Part shown: positions 28,095-37,525 of the stretch, in pieces
Layout: every line of letters starts with the position of its first letter
Numbering within the stretch: the first letter of the stretch is position 1
Source: Thalassomonas haliotis
GTDB lineage: Bacteria > Pseudomonadota > Gammaproteobacteria > Enterobacterales > Alteromonadaceae
Direction: 5' to 3'
DNA length: 64,000 bases
Assembly (NCBI RefSeq): GCF_028657945.1
Contig: NZ_CP059693.1
Location: 1,240,001-1,304,000 of the forward strand
The notes under the pieces: generated by a model
What the model was told of the DNA's origin: nothing
What the model saw: the letters and a program-made list of their open reading frames with translations, nothing else
The model's database searches: none
Translations under genes and position numbers: made by a program

Positions 28095-29042
28095 TTACTC
28101 CTGTTGTCCGCTATTCGGGGAGGATGTCGGCGTCACTTGCTGAATGTGTTTGCTGGTGCCGTATACCTGATTGTAATACCTGGCCATATCCTGCCTGGCT
28201 GACTCACTGACCCAGTTGATATGGCTGTTAAAATAATCATCCGCCCGGCTGATTTTTTCAATGACTTTATCAATTTTATTCACCAGGGCGAGTCCCTGCG
28301 GCGTTTTCGAGCAAAGGATATAACCGAGCACATAGGGAGGGGATTCGGCAATGGCGAAACTGGTGATTAAGGGGTTTTCACCGCCATCCGGGCGGTAGCG
28401 GTCAAAAATGCTGGGGTATTCAAAAATAAAGTCCACCCGTTCGGCAAACAACATATCTATTATGCCGCTTGCCATGTCTTCTCCCGAGCGGCTCCAGAAG
28501 TGCTTTTTCCAGGTAGGAGCCGAGATCAGCTTATCCAGTTGGCCGGTATAGGATCTGCCGTTGACAACGCCGAATTTAGCGTCTTTGATTTGTGTTAATG
28601 CCTGCTCCACCGATATTGCCTGGTGCTTATCCAACAGCTCTTTTATTTTTTTGAAGTAAGGGGAGTTTTTCTTCAGGTACAGGCGCAGTCCGGGATAAAT
28701 GGACTGGGGATATTTGCTGGCATAGCTGAACTTGAGCCTTTGCTCGGAAAGGGTCTTATTGCCGGTACAGGCATGGCTTTTACTCTTCAGCAGGTTAAAA
28801 GCACTGTTGGTATTGGCGTACAGTACTCGGGTCTGGTAGTCGCCGAGGCCGTCTAATATCATGGTCATGGTTTCCCCCATGATATCCATGCTTTGTGAGT
28901 GTTTTTCGTTCGGGTTGAAAAAGCTGGAATGGGTCAGCCAAAGCAGTTCCTGGCCTTTGGCAGTAAAGCTGAAACCGGCACATAAGCTGGCAACCAGGGG
29001 CCAGATGACAAGTTTAGGCATCAATGAAGTGAAAAAAGACAT
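28095..29042 (-). CDS. Periplasmic solute-binding-like protein (TIGR02285 type)
   Basis: 315 residues with a signal peptide (about 1-30, ending in FTAKG). The body resembles ABC-type family 3 substrate-binding proteins without transport genes nearby, like the TIGR02285 family (opening LLWLTHSSFFN, AEPPYVLGY-like EAESPPYVLGYIL region). No permease or ATPase is adjacent and a PAS-MCP gene lies 150 bp away on the same strand, upstream. It could act as a periplasmic sensor module. The C-terminus is Ser/Thr/Pro-rich and probably disordered. An alternative ATG lies seven codons in. Confidence 0.72.
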   Translation of the reverse strand: MSFFTSLMPKLVIWPLVASLCAGFSFTAKGQELLWLTHSSFFNPNEKHSQSMDIMGETMTMILDGLGDYQTRVLYANTNSAFNLLKSKSHACTGNKTLSEQRLKFSYASKYPQSIYPGLRLYLKKNSPYFKKIKELLDKHQAISVEQALTQIKDAKFGVVNGRSYTGQLDKLISAPTWKKHFWSRSGEDMASGIIDMLFAERVDFIFEYPSIFDRYRPDGGENPLITSFAIAESPPYVLGYILCSKTPQGLALVNKIDKVIEKISRADDYFNSHINWVSESARQDMARYYNQVYGTSKHIQQVTPTSSPNSGQQE

Positions 29043-29195
29043 AAAGAATGATTATCCCGGATCACGGCTTTATTGCCTTGGCAGAGCAGGGCACAGCTAA
29101 AATAGGTTCAGAAGGTAAGTTTATCATTATCCTGCCCCAACTAAAAAGCCGTAAAAAGCAGGATAATGAACTAGATGCAAAACTATGGCAAGACG

Positions 29196-30734
29196 TTATT
29201 TAAAGGTGGTACTTAAGGCGTCTATTTCTGCAGCGCTATGGTGCACTCCCAAACCATGCTCATTGACCTGTTGCGCCCTCTGGGTGTTCTCTCGCGAGAT
29301 ATCGTCTATGGTATGAATGCTTTGGGTGATCTGCTCGGCAACAAGATTTTGTTGCTCGGTAGCCGTGGCAATTTGTGCGGTAATATCGCCGACGCCGTTC
29401 ATCATTTCGGTGATATCCGCCATGGTTTGCTTGATCTGGCTTGATTCCTGACTACATTCTTCGGCATTGTCTTTGCTGCTCAGCATAGCTACACTCCACT
29501 GTTTCAAGGTGGTTTGCAGCTCAACCACGGAATCCTGAATCTGAACCGCGGCATCCTGGGTTCTGTTGGCCAGGGTCCTGACTTCATCGGCGACCACCGC
29601 AAAACCGCGTCCCTGCTCACCGGCACGGGCAGCTTCTATGGCGGCATTAAGAGCCAGCAAGTTGGTTTGATCGGCAATGCCCTGTATTTCAGCCATCAGC
29701 GTGGAAATTTTATCTGCGTCGGAAACCAATTCATTGGCACTTACCGAAGCATTGCCGACCTCTGAGCTCAGGGTAACAATTTTATCCTGGCTGGCATTGA
29801 TGACTTTAATGGCCTGCTGGCATTCCGTTTGTACTTCCTGAACCTTATCATGGGCATGGACAGTGTTTTTGCTGACATCTTCGATAGTGGCGCTCATTTC
29901 GGTAATGGCGGTGGCCAGCTGCTCTAAATGATTATTTTCATCCAGTAGCCCTTCGAGGGACTTAGAAGAGTTTTGGGTTAAGGTGGTTGATAAATCGAAT
30001 ATTTTCTTTCCGGTATCATGACTGCGACCTAAGATGGTCCTGACCTTGGCCTGCATTAACTTCAGCGAGTAATCGGCAATACCGCTTGCTCCCTTGCCGG
30101 AATAGATATGGCGGGACGGGCTGTCAAAAGAAGATTGTAACTCTTTGATGTATTTGGGCAGACGGAAAAGTTCATCAAAATAAATACCAAACAGGCCAGC
30201 GATCAATAGCAGTTGTATTAATGCTGTGGTGGCAGCTTCACCGTATAACCAGGTTAGCAAAAAAGTAAATAGAAACAACAGGATGGCAAGCGTTCTTTTT
30301 AAAGAGAAATTGGCATCGAAATCGCTAATGCTCTTGCCCTGGTTGATTTGTTCGTAGACTTTTTGTGCTTTGCTTTTTTGCTCGCTCGTGGGGCAACAGC
30401 GAACAGATTGATAACCAATGATTTTATTATTTTCATATAACGGGGTGACGTAGGCATCAACCCAATAATACTGGCCGTTTTTACAGCGGTTTTTCACCAT
30501 GCCGCGCCAGGAGTCTCCGCGCTTGAGCTTTAGCCATAAGTCATAAAAGGCGGCTTTGGGCATATCCGGGTGGCGCACTATGTTGTGATCCTGGCCGAGC
30601 AATTCTTGATAACTGTAGCCGGCTACCCGGCAAAAGCTCTCATTGGCATAGGTGATTTTGCCCTGGGTATCCGTGGTAGAAACGAGCTGTTCTGATTCGG
30701 GAAAGGTGACTTCACTGTCAACGGAATGATTCAT
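29196..30734 (-). CDS. PAS-domain methyl-accepting chemotaxis protein (Aer-like)
   Basis: 512 residues. An N-terminal PAS domain (about 20-120) has the Aer-type features [31 protein letters not shown] and [15 protein letters not shown], suggesting FAD or haem binding for redox or oxygen sensing. Two membrane helices follow (about 145-190), then a HAMP-like segment and an MCP signalling domain with tip [21 protein letters not shown]. No periplasmic domain. It is monocistronic and likely signals through a CheA encoded elsewhere or through the operon at 2967-12551. Confidence 0.9.
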   Translation of the reverse strand: MNHSVDSEVTFPESEQLVSTTDTQGKITYANESFCRVAGYSYQELLGQDHNIVRHPDMPKAAFYDLWLKLKRGDSWRGMVKNRCKNGQYYWVDAYVTPLYENNKIIGYQSVRCCPTSEQKSKAQKVYEQINQGKSISDFDANFSLKRTLAILLFLFTFLLTWLYGEAATTALIQLLLIAGLFGIYFDELFRLPKYIKELQSSFDSPSRHIYSGKGASGIADYSLKLMQAKVRTILGRSHDTGKKIFDLSTTLTQNSSKSLEGLLDENNHLEQLATAITEMSATIEDVSKNTVHAHDKVQEVQTECQQAIKVINASQDKIVTLSSEVGNASVSANELVSDADKISTLMAEIQGIADQTNLLALNAAIEAARAGEQGRGFAVVADEVRTLANRTQDAAVQIQDSVVELQTTLKQWSVAMLSSKDNAEECSQESSQIKQTMADITEMMNGVGDITAQIATATEQQNLVAEQITQSIHTIDDISRENTQRAQQVNEHGLGVHHSAAEIDALSTTFK

Positions 30735-31006
30735 AATATGGTAAATAGCAAAGAGCGGAAAAATAAAGATAGCGCATTTTTACTATTTTTGATTTAAATA
30801 CAAGAAGTTTAAAGTAATTATGAGTCTTTGTTGATTTAGATCAAGGTTTTTATTTTTAATTGTGCCATGGCATGAGCAATGCGTAAATGCGGTTTTGTTT
30901 TTTTGTTAATTTAATCAAATAGCTGGACTATTCAATATAATAGTCCTTTTTATGTATTTCACTGTATGATCGGGGATTATTTTTAGATGAATGTGATGGG
31001 GAAATG

Positions 31007-32464
31007 ATGGAGCAGTTAAAGGATATTGCCTTGTTTAAGCAGGCTTCTTTTATCAATGGCGTCTGGTCAGGCGCAGGGGCTGTTTTTCCCGTGACCAATC
31101 CGGCCGATGGCAAGGTGATCGCCGAGGTGGCGGATGCCGGGACTGCTGAAGTCGAACTGGCGATAGGGGCGGCAAAAGGTGCTTTTAGCGCCTGGTCGTC
31201 CTTAACGGCGAATGAAAGAGGCAGTATTCTGCGACGCTGGTTTGATTTGATTGTCCTGCACCGGGAAGATTTAGCACGGATCCTGACCTTGGAGCAGGGC
31301 AAACCCCTGACCGAAGCAAGAGGGGAGATAAGCTATGGCGCTTCTTTTATCGACTGGTTTGCCGAGGAGGGCAAGCGGGCTTACGGGGATGTTATTCCTA
31401 TGCCGTCAGCAGATAAGCGCCTGGTAACCATTAAGCAGGCGGTTGGCGTGGTGGCTGCGATCACCCCGTGGAACTTTCCCCATGCCATGATTGCCCGTAA
31501 GGCGGCTGCGGCGCTGGCAGCAGGTTGTACCTTTGTAGTCAGACCCGCCAGTCAAACGCCGTTATCGGCGCTGGCTATGGCTGAGCTGGCCCAAAGAGCG
31601 GGGTTGCCTGACGGTGTTTTTAATGTTGTTGTCGGGACCGATGCCAGGGCAATCGGCAAGGTGCTGACCGAACATCCGGATGTGGCCAAGTTTACCTTTA
31701 CCGGTTCTACTGCGGTGGGGAAAATGCTTATCAGTCAATGTGCGGGCACGGTAAAAAAAGTCTCGATGGAATTAGGGGGCAATGCGCCCTTTATTGTCTT
31801 TGATGATGCCGATCTCGATGCTGCGGTGCAGGGGGCTATTGTCTCAAAATATCGTAATGCCGGGCAAACCTGTGTCTGCGCCAACCGTATTTTTGTTCAG
31901 GAAAAGATTGCCCGGGCTTTTACCGACAAGTTTGTTAAAGCCGTGGCTGCGCTTAAAGTCGGCGATGGCCTGGCGATGGAGACGGCAATAGGGCCTTTGA
32001 TTTCCCCAGAAGCGGTTACAGACGTTGAGTGCCTGGTAAACAACAGCTTGCAAAGCGGCGCCGAACTGTTACTTGGCGGAGCGCGCCATCCGGCTGGAGA
32101 GCATTTTTACCAGCCGACTGTGGTTGCCAGGGTGAGTCAGGAGATGCCTTTGGCGCAAGAGGAAATTTTTGCTCCTGTCTCTGCTGTGCTCACTTTTAAA
32201 GACGAGGCCGAGGTACTGGCCATGGCCAATGATACCGACTACGGGCTGGCGGCTTATTTTTATGCCCGGGATATCGGCCGTATCTGGCGCATTGCCGAAG
32301 GGCTGGAATTTGGCATGGTGGGGATCAATGAAGGCATAATTTCCAATGCGGCGGCGCCTTTTGGCGGCATCAAACAATCGGGTAATGGCCGGGAAGGCTC
32401 GCGTTATGGTTTGGATGATTATATGGAGATTAAGTATTTATGTTTTGGCGGAGTGGATACTTAG
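31007..32464 (+). CDS. gabD: NAD(P)-dependent succinate-semialdehyde dehydrogenase
   Basis: 485 residues from the second of two consecutive ATG codons (31007), which is five bases after GGGG; the first ATG at 31004 is only two bases away from it. Aldehyde dehydrogenase motifs: PWNFPHAM, the cofactor loop FTGSTAVGK, general base Glu in SMELGGNAP and the catalytic cysteine in NAGQTCVCANR; the second Cys two residues later is typical of GabD. It oxidises succinate semialdehyde to succinate in GABA breakdown. No GABA transaminase is adjacent. The exact aldehyde is inferred from the motif. Confidence 0.85.
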   Translation: MEQLKDIALFKQASFINGVWSGAGAVFPVTNPADGKVIAEVADAGTAEVELAIGAAKGAFSAWSSLTANERGSILRRWFDLIVLHREDLARILTLEQGKPLTEARGEISYGASFIDWFAEEGKRAYGDVIPMPSADKRLVTIKQAVGVVAAITPWNFPHAMIARKAAAALAAGCTFVVRPASQTPLSALAMAELAQRAGLPDGVFNVVVGTDARAIGKVLTEHPDVAKFTFTGSTAVGKMLISQCAGTVKKVSMELGGNAPFIVFDDADLDAAVQGAIVSKYRNAGQTCVCANRIFVQEKIARAFTDKFVKAVAALKVGDGLAMETAIGPLISPEAVTDVECLVNNSLQSGAELLLGGARHPAGEHFYQPTVVARVSQEMPLAQEEIFAPVSAVLTFKDEAEVLAMANDTDYGLAAYFYARDIGRIWRIAEGLEFGMVGINEGIISNAAAPFGGIKQSGNGREGSRYGLDDYMEIKYLCFGGVDT

Positions 32465-32721
32465 GCAGCAGCAACTTGCTGTGTACTTTGCTTTGTACTT
32501 GGGCTGCAGCGGATTCACTTTTCCTGGCGAGCTATGGCATCTGTTTTGATATCAGACCCTTTAATACCCTGGACCTCTAACAGGATCGACATGGTGGGAA
32601 TGTCATTTATTTAACGCCTTAAAAAGCCGCAGGGGATGTCTTATCGTCCCCTGTGAACCTTTTTCGATTTTTACTCAGGCTATCGGTTAGGCTGAACAAA
32701 ATGACTCTGTTGTCTTTAGCT

Positions 32722-33876
32722 TTAAAAGGCCTTTTGCCATCCCAGCATAAACATGGTGCCTGAGTCCATGCCGATCCCGGCATAATCTTCATCAATATCC
32801 CGGCCGACTTCGGCGGCTAACCTGTGGCCTTTTAAACTGCCGCCGGTGAAGAGGTAGTTGGCCCCCAAAAAGAGCGAGGTTTTTTGCTGCTCGTAATTAT
32901 CGCTTACGGCAGTAGCGGCCATCATAGGGTTGAGGCGGCTGTCGCTGCCTTCGATGGCATCTTTATCAAGATGATTTAACCTGAGCGACAGTGAGAGCTG
33001 ATGGGAGACCCTATAGGCCAGCCAGCTGTTGAGAGTGAGCTGGTCGCCGGCTTTATAATCCTGATCATTGTTCTCCACGGCGGTTTTCCATAAGAGCTGT
33101 GCGCCCCAGGAAAAGTTGCCCCGGGCCTGATTGCCGCTGTAGGTGATGCCGGTTTCCAGCTGCCAGGTATCGAAACCGGTTTGCATGCCGTAGGGTAAAA
33201 GGGCATTGTCTGCCATCGGCGTGGTATCGCGCTTTGAAATATCGCCGGTTGGCAGGGTAAAAGTGACATTGGCATGCAGGCGCTGGTTTTTGCTGTCTAA
33301 TACAGAGCCAGGCCAGGGCAGCTTGATTAACGCACCTAAGGTAATATCACCTAACGCGGAGGATGCTGTGTTGAATGAACTGCTGTTTGCCGCGTGCATA
33401 GTGCTTGAGTGCATAGCCGGGACATTTTGGCTTTGCATGTTCATGTTATTCATGATCAGATCCATGTCCTTGTCTATATAAGGCAGCATGGCCATCAGGG
33501 TGACTTCATCGCTGGGGGCATACATCAGGCCGAGCATATGCATTTGCATGGTCATTTTTTTCGGCCTTACCATAAAGTTGGTATTTGCAGCATAGTCACT
33601 GGCAGATAGCTTACTGTTGCCCTGCAACAGGCCGTCCATATCCATGTGCATATAACGGTACGACAACATCCATTCGCCGCTTTTGTGCATATGGTCCGCC
33701 ATCACGCCTATAGGGGCATGGGCATCTACCTGGCTGCTGAAGCTGGGGTGGTCTGTGCCATGGCCATAACTGACGGCGGGTAACATACTGCTTACCGAGG
33801 CAAGCAATGCGCTGGTTAAAAGTAAGGGTTTTGCCTTACTGGTTTGTCTGCTGAAGGTTTTCATTGAGAGTATCAT
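32722..33876 (-). CDS. Met/His-rich outer-membrane transporter-like protein
   Basis: 384 residues with a signal peptide (about 1-38). The mature region starts HGTDHPSF and is strikingly rich in Met and His (for example HMDMDG, MTMQMHMLG, MNNMNMQSQ, MHSSTMHAA), as in copper-handling proteins. Amphipathic strands with aromatic ends and the terminal GWQKAF suggest a beta-barrel related to the phenol-degradation meta-pathway transporter family. It is 79 bp downstream of the two-domain multicopper oxidase on the same strand. Copper binding in the outer membrane is inferred from composition and context. Confidence 0.7.
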   Translation of the reverse strand: MILSMKTFSRQTSKAKPLLLTSALLASVSSMLPAVSYGHGTDHPSFSSQVDAHAPIGVMADHMHKSGEWMLSYRYMHMDMDGLLQGNSKLSASDYAANTNFMVRPKKMTMQMHMLGLMYAPSDEVTLMAMLPYIDKDMDLIMNNMNMQSQNVPAMHSSTMHAANSSSFNTASSALGDITLGALIKLPWPGSVLDSKNQRLHANVTFTLPTGDISKRDTTPMADNALLPYGMQTGFDTWQLETGITYSGNQARGNFSWGAQLLWKTAVENNDQDYKAGDQLTLNSWLAYRVSHQLSLSLRLNHLDKDAIEGSDSRLNPMMAATAVSDNYEQQKTSLFLGANYLFTGGSLKGHRLAAEVGRDIDEDYAGIGMDSGTMFMLGWQKAF

Positions 33877-33955
33877 CCTGGCATTGGTTTTCTAAATTGT
33901 GCTTATCAGCTCTGCCGATAAGCACAGGGGGAAAGCAAGCGCTTAATCGCGGGCC

Positions 33956-35029
33956 TTAATGGCTTTTGGATTTCTTTTTACGCTTTTTCTTTCTGGAAGA
34001 GCGGTCCGACTCCGGCGCCTTGCCTTTAAATAACTCGATGTTATGCAGTCCGGAGCCTTTTTTCATGGTTTCGGACATGTAAAAGTCCGCCTGGTATTCT
34101 TTGTTTTTCCAGCTATACCAGTCTTCAGTTTCCACACCTTCGTACTCTATGATAGTAACCGCGCCGCCGGGCATTTTTCCTGCGTTGGAGGTATGGTGTT
34201 CGATATGATCATGGTTGATCCAGATCCCCGGGTTATCCATACGGGCAATAATATCGACCCGGCCGCCCATAGGCACATGTACTACATCTGACCAGTAGGG
34301 GCTTTCCAGCGGCAAACCGTCTTTATGGGTCACCAGTACGTCATGACCGTGCAGGTGATAAGCAACCTCAGAGCTGGCGGCAAATAAACGAATTCTGACC
34401 ACGTCGCCTTCTTTCACCCTCAAAGGTTGGGTGATCGGGAAAGACTTGCCGTTAATGGAGAAATAATCGCTTTTCTCTGCAGGGTGACCGCCTTTGCCGT
34501 ATTCCATAGCCACTTCCGAGTTCCAGCCGGAGAACATCATGATGGCTTCCTTGGTAACTTCTTTTTCTATGTCAGCAGGTTCTTTCGGATCTATGATCAT
34601 AGGTCCCCACATGCCGCGCAGGCCCACGTGTTCGGGGACATTGACATGGCAGTGGTACCAGAGGCTGCCGGGACGGTCGACAATAAAGTCATAAACAAAA
34701 GATTCACCCGGTTCTATCGCCTTTTGGGTGACGTTGGGCACGCCGTCCATTTTCCAGCTGTTGGTTTGCAAAGTGCCGTGCCAGTGTACGGTGTGGGCCA
34801 GGCTTGAGTTATTGATGACTTTGACTTTCAGCCGGTCGCCTTCTTTGGCGCGGATCAAGGGACCGGGCACCTGGCCGTTAAAGGCCCAGACCTTGTTTTT
34901 AAAGCCGGGGGCGACATCCACGGTCATTTCTTCTACCGTCATTTCAAATTCTAAAGTTTCTGCGCCTGCCAGCTGGCTAAACAGCAAGGCTAACGGCAGG
35001 CATAAGTGTCTGAGGTGTTTGAATGTCAT
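33956..35029 (-). CDS. Two-domain multicopper oxidase (laccase-like)
   Basis: 357 residues with a signal peptide (about 1-23). Two cupredoxin domains carry the four His-x-His motifs needed for a trinuclear copper cluster: His82-Trp-His84, His126-Cys-His128, His225-Leu-His227 and His273-Asp-His275. The type 1 copper ligands are in domain 1 (Cys127, His134, Met140), giving a two-domain oxidase with T1 in the first domain; it would work as a trimer. The C-terminus ends in a Lys/Arg-rich tail (RKKKRKKKSKSH). The start codon lies only 3 bp after the cytochrome c stop and its ribosome-binding site is inside that gene. Confidence 0.85.
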   Translation of the reverse strand: MTFKHLRHLCLPLALLFSQLAGAETLEFEMTVEEMTVDVAPGFKNKVWAFNGQVPGPLIRAKEGDRLKVKVINNSSLAHTVHWHGTLQTNSWKMDGVPNVTQKAIEPGESFVYDFIVDRPGSLWYHCHVNVPEHVGLRGMWGPMIIDPKEPADIEKEVTKEAIMMFSGWNSEVAMEYGKGGHPAEKSDYFSINGKSFPITQPLRVKEGDVVRIRLFAASSEVAYHLHGHDVLVTHKDGLPLESPYWSDVVHVPMGGRVDIIARMDNPGIWINHDHIEHHTSNAGKMPGGAVTIIEYEGVETEDWYSWKNKEYQADFYMSETMKKGSGLHNIELFKGKAPESDRSSRKKKRKKKSKSH

Positions 35030-35032
35030 GTG

Positions 35033-35392
35033 TTATTCCTCTTTTTCACAGCAGATGGTTCTGACATAGGCCACTAAGTCGTGGATTTCTTCATCTGTCA
35101 TATTGGCGTCCCAGTTGGGCATCAGGTTGGACTTGCTCACCGCTTTACCGCCTTCTTTGATGGCTTTAAAGATATCTTCATCGGTACGGGTGATCATTTC
35201 TTTGGTTTCGGTATGGTCTTTGGGCAAGACATCCATAGTGGCGGCATTCACCCCCCAGCCATCGCCGTTAACGCCGTGACATTGGGTGCAATAGGCCTGG
35301 TAAAATACTTCACCTTTGACGGCATCGGCGGCAAAGGCAAGCTTTGTTGCTGCCAGCAGGGTGAGTAACGTTATTGTCTGAAGTAATTTCAT
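35033..35392 (-). CDS. Periplasmic mono-haem cytochrome c
   Basis: 119 residues with a signal peptide (about 1-21, ALAFA-D). One haem site C-T-Q-C-H (AYCTQCHGVNGDGWG) and the distal Met in SNLMPNWDANMTDEEI. The fold is a class I cytochrome of about 95 residues, ending in a Cys-Cys-Glu-Lys-Glu-Glu tail. It is placed between a di-haem cytochrome and the multicopper oxidase with 11- and 3-bp gaps and most likely carries electrons to or from the copper enzymes. Confidence 0.88.
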   Translation of the reverse strand: MKLLQTITLLTLLAATKLAFAADAVKGEVFYQAYCTQCHGVNGDGWGVNAATMDVLPKDHTETKEMITRTDEDIFKAIKEGGKAVSKSNLMPNWDANMTDEEIHDLVAYVRTICCEKEE

Positions 35393-35403
35393 GCGACGTC
35401 TCC

Positions 35404-36111
35404 TTATTCTTGTGAGATAACATTAAGGTAATTCAGTAATTTCTTAACCGAATTGTCGTTGAGATGGCGGTTGGGCATCAGGGTTTTCGGATCCCATTTC
35501 TCCGGCGCCTGGGTATAAGAGGCGATAAACGCCGGTTGCAGCCGCTTCACTGAGGTATAAAGTTCAGGGCCGGAAACACCGCCGTAGCCGTCTTCATCCT
35601 GGTGGCAGGAGCCGCAGCCTTTAAATTTGTGGAAATCTTTCTCGCCTAAGGTGCGGTTGGTTTTACCTAAGGTGACGTTTTGTTGCTGGATCAGGGCCGT
35701 TTTTGGCGTTTGCGCCATCAAATAGCCGGTAAGCTGCTGCGCCTGTTCAGGCGTGACCGCGATATGTTTGCCCAACTTGGCTTCATCTATTATGTCGCCG
35801 TCTTCGGTGACTTTGACATTATTCATAAAGAAGTGGCCGCCGGGACGAAGGCGGGTAGGGGCCGTCAGCCAGTTTTGCAGCCATGCCTTATTAAACTTGT
35901 TGCCGGCATAATAAAGGGTCGGGGCTTTTTCTTTTAATCTTTGCGCTAAAGTTATGTTGTCATTGCTGGTGATGCTGTGGCAGTCGGCACAGCTTTTTTC
36001 AAATAATTGTTTGCCTGCTTCGTTGCCCGTAGCGCTATAAGCGTTATGGGCAAAGAGCATGGCCGCCGGTAACAGCACCAGGCTGGCTTTTTTCAATAGT
36101 GTGGATTTCAT
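35404..36111 (-). CDS. Periplasmic di-haem cytochrome c
   Basis: 235 residues with a signal peptide (about 1-26). Two class I haem domains: C-A-D-C-H near residue 40 (KSCADCHSITSND) and C-G-S-C-H near residue 170 (GCGSCHQDEDGYGG), with candidate distal Met residues in FFMNN and TLMPNRH. It follows nirK after 116 bp and leads the cytochrome/oxidase genes. It is the probable electron donor to the copper nitrite reductase. A separate promoter in the 116-bp gap cannot be excluded. Confidence 0.87.
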   Translation of the reverse strand: MKSTLLKKASLVLLPAAMLFAHNAYSATGNEAGKQLFEKSCADCHSITSNDNITLAQRLKEKAPTLYYAGNKFNKAWLQNWLTAPTRLRPGGHFFMNNVKVTEDGDIIDEAKLGKHIAVTPEQAQQLTGYLMAQTPKTALIQQQNVTLGKTNRTLGEKDFHKFKGCGSCHQDEDGYGGVSGPELYTSVKRLQPAFIASYTQAPEKWDPKTLMPNRHLNDNSVKKLLNYLNVISQE

Positions 36112-36227
36112 TATCTACTCCTGAAATGGATTTCACTGTCGGTTGATGTCTGCTCAAGCGCGGTAAAGGGAAGAAAAAGAGCATCCCTGCTCACTCTCTC
36201 TACACACTTGCCAAAGACTGATGACTT

Positions 36228-37172
36228 TTATCTGATCACCAGGTTACCGTTTCTGCCGAGCTCAGGGTTGGCATCGGATTTGTTCATCAAGACAGTGATG
36301 GCGCCGTTTAGGGCCGACTTCATCCGGTGATCTACCAGGGCGTTATTGGTATCGCGATCGCTTGGACTGACAATGTCGGCAATCACACCGTGGGCGGGGG
36401 CGACGTCTATGGTCTGCAGGCCATGCCTGAGGTTTTTCGGATGGCCGTTATCCCAAACCTTGTCCCAGATACCGGCAATCGGGTGGAAAGCAGCGTTTTC
36501 GTTGATCTTGGCGTTGACGAAGTAAATGCGTACCCGCTCGCCCGGCTTGGACTCAAGCACCATAGAAGCATTTTGATCATGTACCGGATCGTAGTTGAAT
36601 TGTTTGCCGTTAATTAAGGCGCCTTTCCATTTTTCGTTGTTGGTCATTTCGCTTGGCGTGGCATCATCTTCAAACAAGTCTCCCTCGACAATGACATATT
36701 CGCGATCCGGCTTAGGGAAGTCTTTACTGTAGCCTTCCTTGGGATCGACGATGATCACCCCGTACATGCCGCGGGAAATATGCTCAGACATGGAGTCGGC
36801 GCCACAGTGGTAGATAAAAACTCCAGGGTATTTGGCTTCAAATTTAAAATCTTTGCGCTTACCCGGTCTGACCCCTTCAAATTCGTCCAAAACATCGACG
36901 ATAGCGGCGTGAAAATCCATGGAGTGGGACTGCTTATTGCCTTTTTTATTCAACAGGGAAAAATCCACGATATCCCCTTCGGTGACCCTGATCACAGGGC
37001 CGGGAATAGTGCCGCCGTAGGTCCACATATTATGTTTGGTGCCGGCGTTATCTATGGCGATTTCTTTTTCAATGACGGGGATTTCCACCTTGACGATTTT
37101 GGCGCTGGCGCTAAAACCTGCGGTGATGGTGAATGCGGCCAGCAGGCCGGTAGCTAACTTAGATAGTTTCAT
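36228..37172 (-). CDS. nirK: Copper-containing nitrite reductase NirK
   Basis: 314 residues with a signal peptide (about 1-24). All copper and catalytic residues of NirK are in place: type 1 ligands His83, Cys123, His131 and Met136; type 2 ligands His88, His122 and, from domain 2, His282; catalytic Asp86 (HSMDFHAA) and His230 (AAFHPIAG). It reduces nitrite to nitric oxide in the periplasm. The loop between Cys123 and His131 (GADSMSE) differs from the usual PPGMVPW type. A sigma-54 promoter and two NorR-like palindromes lie upstream, so expression is likely NO-activated. Confidence 0.92.
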   Translation of the reverse strand: MKLSKLATGLLAAFTITAGFSASAKIVKVEIPVIEKEIAIDNAGTKHNMWTYGGTIPGPVIRVTEGDIVDFSLLNKKGNKQSHSMDFHAAIVDVLDEFEGVRPGKRKDFKFEAKYPGVFIYHCGADSMSEHISRGMYGVIIVDPKEGYSKDFPKPDREYVIVEGDLFEDDATPSEMTNNEKWKGALINGKQFNYDPVHDQNASMVLESKPGERVRIYFVNAKINENAAFHPIAGIWDKVWDNGHPKNLRHGLQTIDVAPAHGVIADIVSPSDRDTNNALVDHRMKSALNGAITVLMNKSDANPELGRNGNLVIR

Positions 37173-37292
37173 ATACTTCTCCGATAAATGATTTGTCTTC
37201 TTTTAAAAAGTTGTTTTATTCTGTTTTTAATTGATTTGGTTAAAGGTTTTTCCTTGGTTTTTCTGTTAAGGCCTTAGTGCTGTCTAAGGTAT

Positions 37293-37308
37293 TACATTAA
37301 GCGTGCCA
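37293..37308 (-). promoter_or_regulatory. Sigma-54 promoter of nirK
   Basis: On the minus strand the sequence reads TGGCACGCTTAATGTA. It matches TGGCACG-N4-TTGCW at the full -24 element, with T and G kept at -12 (ATGTA instead of TTGCA). It lies 121-136 bp before the nirK start. It needs an enhancer-binding protein such as the NorR encoded nearby. Confidence 0.75.
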
Positions 37309-37371
37309 AGTTTTTATTTCTTATTTATCAGTGTGTTATGTGGTTTGGTTTTTTGGGGCAAGCCTTGGCGC

Positions 37372-37404
37372 TGTACTTTTAACAATGGGAATGTCATTAA
37401 GACA
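37372..37404. promoter_or_regulatory. Two NorR-like binding sites upstream of nirK
   Basis: TGTACTTTTAACA (37372-37384) and TGTCATTAAGACA (37392-37404) both fit TGT-N7-ACA, containing the GT-N7-AC core known for NorR. Their starts are 20 bp apart, two helical turns, and they lie about 65-95 bp upstream of the -24 element, the usual place for enhancer sites. Confidence 0.65.
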
Positions 37405-37525
37405 ACCGCGAGTTTTATGTTTTTGAGCTGCTGGTGTCTGGCAAAGAATGAGGGTGGCGCTAGTGAGATCCAGGCCGCCGGCAGTAGAAACATTACCAGT
37501 GGCCCGGAGTTTTACTGGGCTTTAA

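Larger units (their letters stand above)
37173..37525. other. nirK regulatory region
   Basis: 353 bases separating nirK from the 3' end of a membrane protein gene. It holds the sigma-54 promoter and the NorR-like sites listed separately. A 110-codon reading frame on the plus strand (37303-37635) runs over these sites and into the end of the next gene without a ribosome-binding site, and is not called. The predicted 5' leader of nirK is about 110 nt. Confidence 0.7.

Noticed and set aside
29043-29065. Possible Fur box (AAGAATGATTATCCC) before the solute-binding gene
   Set aside because: Only the central part matches the palindrome; outer bases on both sides fail.
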